From IMG/VR virus record IMGVR_UViG_3300032307_000533, positions 1 through 55,953 of that record: a DNA stretch of 55,953 bases; one strand, 5' to 3'. This document shows positions 48,415 through 55,953 of the stretch, in pieces (the stretch's first letter is position 1; each line of letters opens with the position of its first letter). The notes beneath the pieces are model-generated. The model worked only from the letters and a program-made list of their open reading frames with translations, had not been told where the DNA came from and ran no database searches. Made by a program: the position numbers and the translations under genes. The DNA is from a virus.

Positions 48415-48981
48415 ATGGCAAATATAGACCTACCAGCTCCAAAGGACAGAAACCTTTATCTAGCAAAACAAGTTGATCAAGACAGTATCAACTCAATCAC
48501 AAAATCAATCGTTGAAATTTGTGATAACGATGAGTATCTAACAAAGTTATATGCTTTGCATGATTTAACTTACGTACCAAAACCGATTAAACTTTACATC
48601 GATTCATACGGTGGATACGTTTATCAGTGCATGGGTCTGTTGGGTGTAATGAAGCAAGCTAAGACACCCGTACACACGATTGTAACTGGTTGTGCAATGA
48701 GTTGCGGATTCCTTATCTCGATCTCAGGCCAAAAACGTTTTGGTTACCCTAAATCCACATACTTGTACCACCAGGTTTCATCAGGTGTACATGGTAAAGC
48801 GAAGGATATTGAGGAAGAAGTTATTGAGGTTAGAAGACTTCAGAAGATGATTGAAGATATCACACTTGAAAGCACAAACATTAGTAAAAAGAAACTTAAA
48901 GAAGTTTACGATGGTAAAGTTGATTGGTTCATTGATTCAAAAGAAGCAAAAGAATTAGGCGTGATCGATCAAATATTGTAA
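48415..48981 (+). CDS. ClpP-like serine protease (second copy)
   Basis: The 188-residue protein has IDSYGGYVYQ, catalytic Ser96 in CAMSCGF, His119 in LYHQVSSG and Asp170 in KVDWFID, so the triad is intact. It is more like a canonical ClpP than the copy at 12094. Between a Nampt-like and a DHFR gene it has no obvious partner. With tmRNA and SmpB it could help degrade tagged proteins. Confidence 0.88.
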   Translation: MANIDLPAPKDRNLYLAKQVDQDSINSITKSIVEICDNDEYLTKLYALHDLTYVPKPIKLYIDSYGGYVYQCMGLLGVMKQAKTPVHTIVTGCAMSCGFLISISGQKRFGYPKSTYLYHQVSSGVHGKAKDIEEEVIEVRRLQKMIEDITLESTNISKKKLKEVYDGKVDWFIDSKEAKELGVIDQIL

Positions 48982-48982
48982 T

Positions 48983-49348
48983 ATGAAGGCGATAATCGCT
49001 GTAAATAATTTGGGGTTCATAGGCAAGGGTAACACTTTATTGTGGAAGAACAAGAAAGATCTACAACACTTTAAAGAGTTGACCCTTGACCAGGTCCTAT
49101 TGGTTGGTTACAACACCAACTCAGAACTACCACCATTACCAAACAGAACAGTAATGCTGGATGAGAAAAATAATATAAACCTCACACCTCATTGGTGTAT
49201 AGGTGGTAAAAAAACCTATGAAAAGTATGCCCCATACTTTACTGAGTTACACATCTCACATATAGATGATAACCAAATAGGTGACGTGGTCTTCCCCGAC
49301 CTATCAAATCTAAACCCAGAGTGTAAAATATTTAACTACCATTTCTAA
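48983..49348 (+). CDS. Small dihydrofolate reductase-like protein
   Basis: The 121-residue protein has AIIAVNNLGFIGKGNTLLWKNKKDLQHFKELT, LPNRTVML, and CIGGKKTYEKY, then LHISHI. This is a DHFR plan shorter than the usual 160 residues. It may recycle folate for ThyA. Start lies one base after the ClpP stop. Confidence 0.82.
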   Translation: MKAIIAVNNLGFIGKGNTLLWKNKKDLQHFKELTLDQVLLVGYNTNSELPPLPNRTVMLDEKNNINLTPHWCIGGKKTYEKYAPYFTELHISHIDDNQIGDVVFPDLSNLNPECKIFNYHF

Positions 49349-49611
49349 TGACAATAAACGAACTATATGAGAAAGCTTTGGAGATCGAGTCTAAGTATAC
49401 ATCAGATTCTAATCTGAGTCTTTACATCAATAAAACCAGGTATCAAAATGGTATGATACGATACCAACTAAAGCATGAAGGTTCTGGTAAGATTGTCGAT
49501 ACTGGTTATGGTATAACTAACATTAGAGAACTACTAACTGTTTTTGATATGGGTATGGCTGCTAGATATAGGTTTAGAGATGCAGAGGGTGATAATTTAA
49601 CAATTGATTAA
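49348..49611 (+). CDS. Small unknown protein, 87 residues
   Basis: Begins MTINELYEKALEIESKYTSD and shares a base with the DHFR stop. Unknown. Confidence 0.6.
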   Translation: MTINELYEKALEIESKYTSDSNLSLYINKTRYQNGMIRYQLKHEGSGKIVDTGYGITNIRELLTVFDMGMAARYRFRDAEGDNLTID

Positions 49612-49612
49612 T

Positions 49613-50554
49613 ATGCGAGTAGTAGTAACAGGTGGCGCGGGTTTTATCGGTTCCGCGTTTATAAACAGACTTATGGATAAGTTTCCCGATATCGATGTAC
49701 TGTGTGTGGATAAACTAACATACGCAGGTAAAAGAAAAAATATTAAACACGATGTATCGTTCTTGCAAAAAGATATCTGTGATGTAACACCAGAGGATCT
49801 TGGTAGTTACGATTACCTTGTACACTTTGCGGCCGAGTCACACGTAGACAACTCAATTGAGAACGGTAGACCTTTCGTTAGAACGAACGTTGAAGGTACG
49901 TTTAATATGATTGAGTGCGCAAGACAGAATCCGAAGTTAGATAAGTTCATCCACATATCAACTGATGAGGTCTATGGTGACATGGCTGATCACTATTCAC
50001 TCAACCACTCAGCTACTGAGTTGGAACAGATTAAACCGAGTTCATACTATTCAGCTACTAAAGCTGCTTCGGATATGTTAGTTCAGGGTGCACATAGAAC
50101 TTTTGGTTTGCCGTACCTAATAACCAGAACTTGTAATAACTTTGGTGAGCATCAGGACCCAGAAAAGTTCTTACCGAAGATATATCAGTGTGTTAAAAAT
50201 GGTGGTGAGGTTCCTGTCTATGGTGACGGTGGCCAGGTAAGAGAGTGGATTTACGTCTATGATAATGTTGAGGTTATCCTTGATTTAATGTTTGATGAAG
50301 AAGCCGTTAACACCGTCTATAACATCGGATCTGGTGTTCATTATAGAAACATAGACCTTGTTAATATGATATCGGAGATACTTGGTAAGGATGTTAACTT
50401 TAAATTCGTAGCTGATAGACTTGGTCACGATAGAGCTTATCGTTTGAATTGTACCAAACTTAAAAAATACTATAAAGACAATAATTTTGATATGAAATAC
50501 TACAATATTAAAGATTATTTGTTAAAATTGTATGGTAATGATTCGGGTAAATAA
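49613..50554 (+). CDS. rfbB: dTDP-glucose 4,6-dehydratase-like (RmlB)
   Basis: The 313-residue SDR protein has VVVTGGAGFIGSAFI, YAGKRKNIK, LVHFAAESHVDNSI, HISTDEVYGD, YSATKAASDMLV (YxxxK), TRTCNNFGEHQDPEKFLPK and RVREWIYV-like segments, all landmarks of RmlB. It makes dTDP-4-keto-6-deoxyglucose for rhamnose synthesis. ATG 49613 is used over the upstream TTG at 49604. A RmlC-like gene lies 2.6 kb downstream. Confidence 0.92.
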   Translation: MRVVVTGGAGFIGSAFINRLMDKFPDIDVLCVDKLTYAGKRKNIKHDVSFLQKDICDVTPEDLGSYDYLVHFAAESHVDNSIENGRPFVRTNVEGTFNMIECARQNPKLDKFIHISTDEVYGDMADHYSLNHSATELEQIKPSSYYSATKAASDMLVQGAHRTFGLPYLITRTCNNFGEHQDPEKFLPKIYQCVKNGGEVPVYGDGGQVREWIYVYDNVEVILDLMFDEEAVNTVYNIGSGVHYRNIDLVNMISEILGKDVNFKFVADRLGHDRAYRLNCTKLKKYYKDNNFDMKYYNIKDYLLKLYGNDSGK

Positions 50555-51533
50555 ATACGAAATAATAGAAGATGGTGGTGTACAACGCCTTAAGGTTTGG
50601 TACACCTACTTGGGTAAAGAGCCGATGATCGGCGTACCTAAAATAACTGACGCTGTGTTTAGGACAATGGCCTATTCAGCTCAAAAAATAGCTCTTGAAC
50701 CTGGCTACAATTACTGGTGTGTTTTTAACGGTAACGCCCACGGTGTTGGTTCTAATATTGTCAGTAATTTCTCTATTGGCGTTATCTTTCAGTTATTAAC
50801 AGAGGATAGATCCAGAGTGGTATATGCTGAGGAGATACCTTTCGTTATAACGGATTATAAAAGACGATCTTTCGGTGGTAAAGACACATACGCCAAGCCG
50901 AACTTCTGGTTAATCGGCGCATCTATGACTGGTTATATGGTTAGAGATATGAAACCTGAAGCGTTTATCACAAGTAAGTATGTTATAACACCCGTATCCC
51001 ACTTAGCGTTATCACTTAATCGTTTCTTGAAATCCGACTATAAAAAATTCTTACAGTCAATACCCATAAAACCAAACGATACTATAGGTTTATTCCTTGG
51101 TGGTGTCGACTTGAATGTCTCCGTTGTTCGTAACGCGAAATTAAAAGGTATAACACCACAGCACTTACTCAACAAAATCCTATTCAAATATGTTGGTGTC
51201 ATAAAAGAGATAGAACAGTTATACCCAAAATGTAAAATTGTCATCATCCCAACAACCGCGACCATACCTGAGACGCATAACGTTTCAAACCCAACCTTCA
51301 TTGCTGGTTCACAAGAACTTAGAAGAGAATTATGTGACCAATATATTAACTTCTTTGAACAAGAAGTTAAATCAAAGAACATAGAATATTTTTGGGATTG
51401 CATGAATGTTTACTTAGACGGGAAAGGATATTGTAAAGAAGAATTCCTGATAAAGGATGATCACCACATTGGCGATGGTACAGTTTTCATCGAGAAACTT
51501 AAAAAGAAAATTGATGAAAATAATCTGTATTGA
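50532..51533 (+). CDS. SGNH-like hydrolase/acyltransferase-like protein
   Basis: The 333-residue protein has WLIGASMTGYM, IGLFLGGVDLNVS and IKDDHHIGDGT. These resemble the first, third and last blocks of SGNH enzymes, with the nucleophile block reading GAS. It may remove or transfer acyl groups on sugars. The match is by motif only. It overlaps RmlB by up to 23 bases. Confidence 0.6.
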   Translation: MVMIRVNKYEIIEDGGVQRLKVWYTYLGKEPMIGVPKITDAVFRTMAYSAQKIALEPGYNYWCVFNGNAHGVGSNIVSNFSIGVIFQLLTEDRSRVVYAEEIPFVITDYKRRSFGGKDTYAKPNFWLIGASMTGYMVRDMKPEAFITSKYVITPVSHLALSLNRFLKSDYKKFLQSIPIKPNDTIGLFLGGVDLNVSVVRNAKLKGITPQHLLNKILFKYVGVIKEIEQLYPKCKIVIIPTTATIPETHNVSNPTFIAGSQELRRELCDQYINFFEQEVKSKNIEYFWDCMNVYLDGKGYCKEEFLIKDDHHIGDGTVFIEKLKKKIDENNLY

Positions 51534-51565
51534 TTTGCTAATCTAAAATAAATTAACTAATTTTA
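51534..51565 (+). promoter_or_regulatory. Weak promoter before the tyrosinase pair
   Basis: TTTG at 51534-51537 and TAATTTTA at 51558-51565 with the common spacing. Confidence 0.4.
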
Positions 51566-51578
51566 TAAAAAAAGAAAA

Positions 51579-51755
51579 ATGGTAACAGAAAAAATTATCG
51601 ACAGTTTCGTTTATGAAACAATGGAAGGTCAGTTTATGGTAACCGATCCCACAGAATTCGACCAAGTAATCCCAGGTGGTCCTTGGCCAACAAAAGAAGA
51701 TGCTGAGAAAGCTCTGATAAACTTCATCGATGAAAACCAAATCACATTCGAGTAA
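51579..51755 (+). CDS. Small protein coupled to tyrosinase, 58 residues
   Basis: ATG 51579 encodes MVTEKIIDSFVYETMEGQFM, then PGGPWPTKEDAEKALINF. Its stop overlaps the tyrosinase start by one base, so the two are translated together. It may be a partner or copper chaperone, but no metal motif is seen. Unknown. Confidence 0.6.
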   Translation: MVTEKIIDSFVYETMEGQFMVTDPTEFDQVIPGGPWPTKEDAEKALINFIDENQITFE

Positions 51756-53188
51756 TGAATAAAAGAATTATCATATTAGTATCAGCAGCAGTACTGTTGG
51801 TTATCGGGTTGTTCCTTGTACTGAATAATAACGAACCGAAAAGATACGTCAGAAGCGAAGCTCATTCGATTGAGGCTCAGGACGATTTAGAGGCGATGGG
51901 TAAGGCGTTAAAGATCATGCGCAACTTACCATGCGATAACCCATTGAGTTGGTATTATCAAGGGGCGATGCACTGGATCCCAGATACAATTAACAACAAC
52001 CAGTTGTGTAGTTGGTATGGCAATGTGTCACAAATTAAAGATGGTTGGGATAATTGTACACATACACCAAGTGGTAAAGAGAAACTACATTTCTTAGTTT
52101 GGCATAGATTATACATCTGGCATTTTGAGAAGATCGTTAGAAAACTATCTGGTTATCAAGACTTTGCGTTACCTTATTGGGGTTACACTAACCAGGATAG
52201 TAAGTATAAAGTCCTACCAGATATCTTTAGAAATAGTAAATCATCGTTATATGAACCCTGCCGTTTTGACAGTTTGAATAACGGTTACCCTGTGTCTGGT
52301 GAGATCGAGAGATCATTGGACTTAACCAAACTATACGCATATAAAGACTATGCTTTGTTTAGTAATAATATAAACGCGGCACCTCACGGAGCGATGCACG
52401 ATTACATTGGTGCGGGTAATGATGTGACTGGTAATCTTAAGTTTAATAACACAATCACTGGTACAATATCTAACACAGGTTTGATGGGTTGGGTTCCGAC
52501 AGCAGCGTTCGATCCAATATTCTGGTTACACCACTCCAACATCGATAGGGTTTGGCAACAATGGACTAACTCACCTAACGGTAAGGCGGTCATGTTAGAA
52601 CAACTAAAGGATGCTCCATGGCAATACGTATTCTTCGATGAGAATGGTAAGCGTGTGGAGTACACAGTTGAAGAGGCTTTGGATATCGTATACGGTGAAA
52701 TGGATTATGATTTTGATGATACTAAGTTAACGCCAAAAACAAATCCTGTTATGTTACCCACGCAATATAAAACAGTTGTTGCTGAGAGTAATGAGAAGGT
52801 CGCTATTAATAGTCAGATAACAGATGCGGTAACTCAACTAAAGCACGGTGGTCAGATAAGCAACAAAGTTCTATTGACAATAACTGTTTCATATACTAAG
52901 ACTCCGAAGGGTTCTTATGAGGTGTACGTTAATAAACCAAGTAACATATCATTCCACCCTAGCAATAAACACTTCGCTGGTTACATGACGTTCTTTGGTT
53001 CAGACCATAAGATGCCAGGTAAGTCTTGCGAGAATGGTTGTTGCAGACCTTTAACAAAAACAGGTAGGCCAACATTCACATTCGAATACGAGATACCAGC
53101 CAATGAGTTCTACACAATAAAGGTGTATAAACACAGTGGTAAACACTCAGGTGATTTAATCATAGAAAACATTACAATAAAACAATAA
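51755..53188 (+). CDS. Membrane-anchored tyrosinase/polyphenol oxidase
   Basis: The 477-residue protein has an N-terminal hydrophobic anchor (about residues 5-23), a tyrosinase domain and a beta-rich C-terminal domain. CuA-type segments are AMHWIPD, CTHTPSG and FLVWHRLYIWHFE. CuB is HGAMHDYIG with His211 and His215, then DPIFWLHHSNIDRVWQQW with His259. Tyrosinases use O2 and two coppers to oxidise phenols to quinones. CuA holds an extra five residues between the CTH and WHR histidines compared with the usual spacing. A phage-encoded enzyme of this type is very unusual. It could crosslink or modify surface or extracellular material. Confidence 0.9.
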   Translation: MNKRIIILVSAAVLLVIGLFLVLNNNEPKRYVRSEAHSIEAQDDLEAMGKALKIMRNLPCDNPLSWYYQGAMHWIPDTINNNQLCSWYGNVSQIKDGWDNCTHTPSGKEKLHFLVWHRLYIWHFEKIVRKLSGYQDFALPYWGYTNQDSKYKVLPDIFRNSKSSLYEPCRFDSLNNGYPVSGEIERSLDLTKLYAYKDYALFSNNINAAPHGAMHDYIGAGNDVTGNLKFNNTITGTISNTGLMGWVPTAAFDPIFWLHHSNIDRVWQQWTNSPNGKAVMLEQLKDAPWQYVFFDENGKRVEYTVEEALDIVYGEMDYDFDDTKLTPKTNPVMLPTQYKTVVAESNEKVAINSQITDAVTQLKHGGQISNKVLLTITVSYTKTPKGSYEVYVNKPSNISFHPSNKHFAGYMTFFGSDHKMPGKSCENGCCRPLTKTGRPTFTFEYEIPANEFYTIKVYKHSGKHSGDLIIENITIKQ

Positions 53189-53189
53189 T

Positions 53190-53855
53190 ATGGAAAAAGC
53201 TACATTGATTTATAATCCATGCTTTGCTGATAATAGAGGGGTTTTCGCCCCTCTTCCTTTAGTATTTGGTGAAGATAAGATTGAGATCCTTAGAAAGGAT
53301 TGGGTACAAAGTAATATTAGTTACAACCCGAATAAGTTTACATTCCGCGGTATGCACCTACAAGAGGGACCACATGCACAAGCTAAATTGGTTAAGGTTG
53401 TAAACGGTTCTATCATAGATTTTGTAGTTGACTTAAGACCTAAATCACCTGACTATCTTAAGGTACAAGAATTTATTGTTACCTCTGGTTCAGAGGTGTA
53501 TGTACCTAGAGGTTTTGCACATGGATTTATCACAACCGAAGATAACACAGTTGTTCAGTATCTAGTTGACAATTACTATAATAGAGAGAGTGAGCGATCA
53601 ATTCTATGGAGTAGTTTCCCAGAAATCCGTAAAATTATTAAAGAACAACACGTAGACCCAATCATATCGGATAAAGACCTCAATGCTACACCTATCCACG
53701 ATTATCTATTGGAACCCAAATTAATTTTTGATACGGTTGAGTGGCAGGGAAGAGGTATTAACAATTTATATAATTCCAACTTTGCGGTTGTTTTAGCTGG
53801 TTCCCTTATGTTATTGGGGTTATTTTGTTTAGCTATTTTAAATTTTTTAAAATAA
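53190..53855 (+). CDS. RmlC-like epimerase with C-terminal membrane tail
   Basis: Residues 1-185 have the RmlC plan: YNPCFADNRGVFAP, FRGMHLQEGPHAQAKLVKVVNGSIIDFVVDLR and VYVPRGFAHGF. The H in MHLQ and the HGF segment match the active site. From about residue 195 a hydrophobic segment (FAVVLAGSLMLLGLFCLAIL) forms a likely membrane anchor not usual in RmlC. It follows tyrosinase directly. It would act on dTDP-4-keto-6-deoxyglucose from RmlB, or have a different cupin role. Confidence 0.85.
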   Translation: MEKATLIYNPCFADNRGVFAPLPLVFGEDKIEILRKDWVQSNISYNPNKFTFRGMHLQEGPHAQAKLVKVVNGSIIDFVVDLRPKSPDYLKVQEFIVTSGSEVYVPRGFAHGFITTEDNTVVQYLVDNYYNRESERSILWSSFPEIRKIIKEQHVDPIISDKDLNATPIHDYLLEPKLIFDTVEWQGRGINNLYNSNFAVVLAGSLMLLGLFCLAILNFLK

Positions 53856-53857
53856 AA

Positions 53858-53889
53858 TTTGGTTGGTAATAAAATTATCATTAGATTTG
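53858..53889 (+). promoter_or_regulatory. Bacteroidota-type promoter
   Basis: TTTG at 53858-53861 and TAGATTTG at 53882-53889, 22 bases before the start at 53912. Confidence 0.8.
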
Positions 53890-53911
53890 TATCATAAATA
53901 AATAAAAAAAT

Positions 53912-54223
53912 ATGGAAATTTTAATTACATTAATTGGTGGTATCGGATTAGCAATGGTTTTGATACTATACAGCGCACTTTCTTGGGGATACGTAACTTA
54001 CGTGTTATATCATTGGTTTGTTTTAACAACCTTAACGGAGTTACCCCATTTCACAATAACCCAGTTTATCGGGTTCGCTCTATTCTTAAGAGCTCTTATG
54101 CCAAGTAGCCCTGACTATATTAAGGATGAGTACAAAGACAAGAGTACTATGTACATAATGAATTTCTTGGGCCCTTGGATTGTCTTGTTATTTAGTTGGG
54201 CTATTAAAGTAATTTTATTTTAG
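53912..54223 (+). CDS. Multi-pass membrane protein, 103 residues
   Basis: Three hydrophobic helices (LIGGIGLAMVLILYSALSWGYV, FIGFALFLRALM, NFLGPWIVLLFSWAIKVIL). No family is recognised. It precedes another small membrane gene by two bases. Confidence 0.6.
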   Translation: MEILITLIGGIGLAMVLILYSALSWGYVTYVLYHWFVLTTLTELPHFTITQFIGFALFLRALMPSSPDYIKDEYKDKSTMYIMNFLGPWIVLLFSWAIKVILF

Positions 54224-54225
54224 TC

Positions 54226-54633
54226 ATGAAGTTATTTGCAAAATTATTTGTTGATGATAAAAGAAACGTATTATCAATGGTATTATTTTTTATCCTAATG
54301 GTTGCAACCCTTGGTCTGGTTTGGATTGTTTTTTACGATGAATTTATCGAAAGAAAATACATGACTAATAGACGTAGGTTGATTAAAGCAATCAATAACG
54401 GAACCGTTAAAATTGTTCTAAAAGAAAACCCCGACCCAACTTATTTCTTTGACATTGAGATGTACGACATTAACCATGTCAGTGGTGATACCTATGATTT
54501 ATGGCTATGGACTAAATCCGATGGTACTATCAAAGCATGTGTTGGTGATTACATAGGTTTATTCACAGGCTCACTAACCGCACGATTACTAAATAATAAA
54601 TTAGTTAAAATAGTAAAAGAAAACGCAATTTAA
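54226..54633 (+). CDS. Membrane protein, 135 residues
   Basis: One or two N-terminal transmembrane helices (SMVLFFILMVATLGLVWIVF), then a soluble beta-rich domain (FFDIEMYDINHVSGDTYDLW). Unknown. Confidence 0.6.
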   Translation: MKLFAKLFVDDKRNVLSMVLFFILMVATLGLVWIVFYDEFIERKYMTNRRRLIKAINNGTVKIVLKENPDPTYFFDIEMYDINHVSGDTYDLWLWTKSDGTIKACVGDYIGLFTGSLTARLLNNKLVKIVKENAI

Positions 54634-54646
54634 TAAAATAGAAAAA

Positions 54647-54820
54647 ATGGCAGAATTAATTATTTTATGTAGCATCCCAAGCATATTCTTTATGTTGATT
54701 GCTGAGGTAAATGGTGGGGGTAAGAGTCGATGGTTCACTTACTTTTTCATTAAACTACCATCATTCATTGCTGCGGTATTAATCGTGGTTTATTTCCTAA
54801 AACAATTTAAATTTATATAA
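54647..54820 (+). CDS. Small membrane protein, 57 residues
   Basis: ATG 54647 encodes two hydrophobic helices (LIILCSIPSIFFMLIAE and LPSFIAAVLIVVYFL) with a Gly/Lys linker. Next gene starts directly after its stop. Unknown. Confidence 0.58.
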   Translation: MAELIILCSIPSIFFMLIAEVNGGGKSRWFTYFFIKLPSFIAAVLIVVYFLKQFKFI

Positions 54821-55219
54821 ATGATAACAAAAGAATATTTTGATGTTTCACGTATCGTGTCCATCCATTTCACAGTAGAGCGCCCAGCCTATAAATTTTA
54901 TTGGGTTGATAGTGAACCAATTAAGAGATTTTTTGGTTTAATTAACACAGGCAAATTTACCGAACCTGGGTGGGTTAACCAAAATGATTGGGATGTGATA
55001 ACCTACACAGATGAAGAAATTCGTAATTATGGGTATAAAGTATACACAAAAGATGAACGTATCAATGACCGTGTTTGTTATTTTCCCCATGTTAAGGTTT
55101 ATCTAACTCACGATAACACCATTGAACAAACTTTTGAAACAGATAAAGAAGCTGAAGCTTGGATCGAATTATTAAAAGAAAAATCTGGGAAGACATTTGA
55201 AGTCGCAATCTATAAATAA
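54821..55219 (+). CDS. Unknown protein, 132 residues
   Basis: A soluble alpha/beta protein (MITKEYFDVSRIVSIHFTVERPAYKF) with a Lys/Glu-rich C-terminal helix. No family is recognised. Confidence 0.6.
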   Translation: MITKEYFDVSRIVSIHFTVERPAYKFYWVDSEPIKRFFGLINTGKFTEPGWVNQNDWDVITYTDEEIRNYGYKVYTKDERINDRVCYFPHVKVYLTHDNTIEQTFETDKEAEAWIELLKEKSGKTFEVAIYK

Positions 55220-55225
55220 TATAAA

Positions 55226-55774
55226 ATGAAGCACAGGGTTAAAGTTAAAGCAATCACCTATAGGGGTGACGTTCTTAATAAGACTGTTAAGATTGACGGC
55301 CCTGAGTTCAAGGAGTATTCTGAGGTTCTGAACATTAATGGTAGAGAACATCACTTTACCATTACTGTTGAGGACCAGGTGATGGATTGGTTGGACGCCA
55401 CCGATAAAACGGGGATCATGGATCAACATGGTTGGCACACCATTCTCGATTACAAAGTTAACAAACGTGTTGTTAAACAAAGCAAGGCTGATAAGCTGGA
55501 ACAGTTTAAGCGGATGGTTGAAACCTATTTCGATCCGAGCTTCGAACACTCAGTTAAGTTGCGAGATGATTTTATGGTGACATACATAAAAATGTTTGAC
55601 AAGATACAAACATTGTCCGCTGAACAACAGTTCATCATTGTCATGGGAACGCTTGATACCGCGTACACAGCACAGACAATGGCTTACAAACACACCATTA
55701 AGTTGATACAGGCTACCAATGATAAGGATTTAATGTTCAGGGTTGTTGGATCAAGGCAGAGATCGATTAACTGA
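55226..55774 (+). CDS. Unknown protein, 182 residues
   Basis: A charged protein (MKHRVKVKAITYRGDVLNKTV), with a helical C-terminus (TAYTAQTMAYKHTIKLI). It overlaps the last gene by one base. No family is recognised. Confidence 0.6.
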   Translation: MKHRVKVKAITYRGDVLNKTVKIDGPEFKEYSEVLNINGREHHFTITVEDQVMDWLDATDKTGIMDQHGWHTILDYKVNKRVVKQSKADKLEQFKRMVETYFDPSFEHSVKLRDDFMVTYIKMFDKIQTLSAEQQFIIVMGTLDTAYTAQTMAYKHTIKLIQATNDKDLMFRVVGSRQRSIN

Positions 55775-55953
55775 TGGCGATAAGAACCATAATACAAGAC
55801 GATGTCACTTATGTGTTAAGCGATGAACCTGTTACAGAAAGCGGGATCGACTACGTCTATGTTCTTGATGGTAAGGTTTGCACATACATGGATTGTATTG
55901 TGGAGAATAGATTGGATGAGATGGTTAGGGCCAGGGTAAGATCGGAAGAGCAC
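55774..55953 (+). CDS. Unknown protein, 3' end missing
   Basis: A frame starting at ATG 55774 (MAIRTIIQDDVTYVLSDEPV) runs off the window. Its last five codons lie in an adapter sequence and are not real. Confidence 0.55.
   Translation, partial: MAIRTIIQDDVTYVLSDEPVTESGIDYVYVLDGKVCTYMDCIVENRLDEMVRARVRSEEH
55939..55953 (+). other. Sequencing adapter remnant at contig end
   Basis: AGATCGGAAGAGCAC equals the start of the Illumina TruSeq adapter, so these bases are not phage sequence. Confidence 0.9.

Overview
The window reads as part of a large, AT-rich, gene-dense genome of a tailed phage of a Bacteroidota host. It has long runs of same-strand genes with ATGA and TAATG junctions, many tiny membrane genes, tRNAs, a tmRNA and fibre-like proteins. 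It has no ribosomal proteins, rRNA or core cell-division genes. The host guess rests on about 17 copies of the Bacteroidota promoter (TTTG or CTTG, a spacer of about 20 nt, then TANNTTTG), weak Shine-Dalgarno sites, and a tmRNA tag that begins GE. No capsid, terminase, portal or polymerase gene is in the window. The last 15 bases match the start of the Illumina TruSeq adapter, so the right edge is an assembly end, not a genome end.

Layout. 1-713: a structured non-coding RNA region, cut by the window start, then tRNA-Gly and tRNA-Thr. 780-4107: small sugar-modification genes and an IMPDH/GMP-reductase family enzyme. 4145-7532: a zinc-ribbon protein and two fibre-like proteins, one with a long Asn/Ile/Gly/Phe solenoid repeat. 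7651-9490: tRNA-Leu, tmRNA, a cytidylyltransferase, a hotdog thioesterase, then three tRNAs with a structured spacer. 9535-16305: small unknown genes, thioredoxin, a first ClpP-like protease, two virion-like proteins on the minus strand, an exported DNA/RNA endonuclease and cysteine synthase. 16350-22370: small unknown genes, an FkbM methyltransferase and a 998-residue probable virion protein.

22472-31206 is an RNA-repair-like island: two RNA ligases of different families, a calcineurin-like phosphoesterase, a P-loop kinase, a DEDD exonuclease, two HAD phosphatase-like proteins and a cyclic-phosphate-processing receiver-like protein. 31229-35353 holds a ferritin-like protein, SmpB, a DUF2452-like protein and ThyA. 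36144-38655 is a glycan cluster (HAD-nucleotidyltransferase fusion, WavE-like transferase, GDPD-like). 38717-40875 is a histidine kinase/response regulator operon. 40969-45253 has a MESH1-like (p)ppGpp hydrolase, a CCA-adding-like enzyme, a PolB-type exonuclease and methylglyoxal synthase. 45306-49611 has PRPP-synthetase-like and Nampt-like genes (the arrangement of NARP1 NAD+ reconstitution), a second ClpP and a small DHFR. 49613-53855 has RmlB, an SGNH-like protein, a membrane-anchored tyrosinase and a membrane-tailed RmlC-like protein. The rest is small membrane and unknown genes.

Taken together the accessory genes point to control of host translation and RNA integrity (tmRNA, SmpB, two ClpPs, tRNAs, CCA enzyme, RNA repair), NAD+ and nucleotide supply, surface-glycan modification, and signalling. 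These functional statements come from reading motifs, not from database searches.
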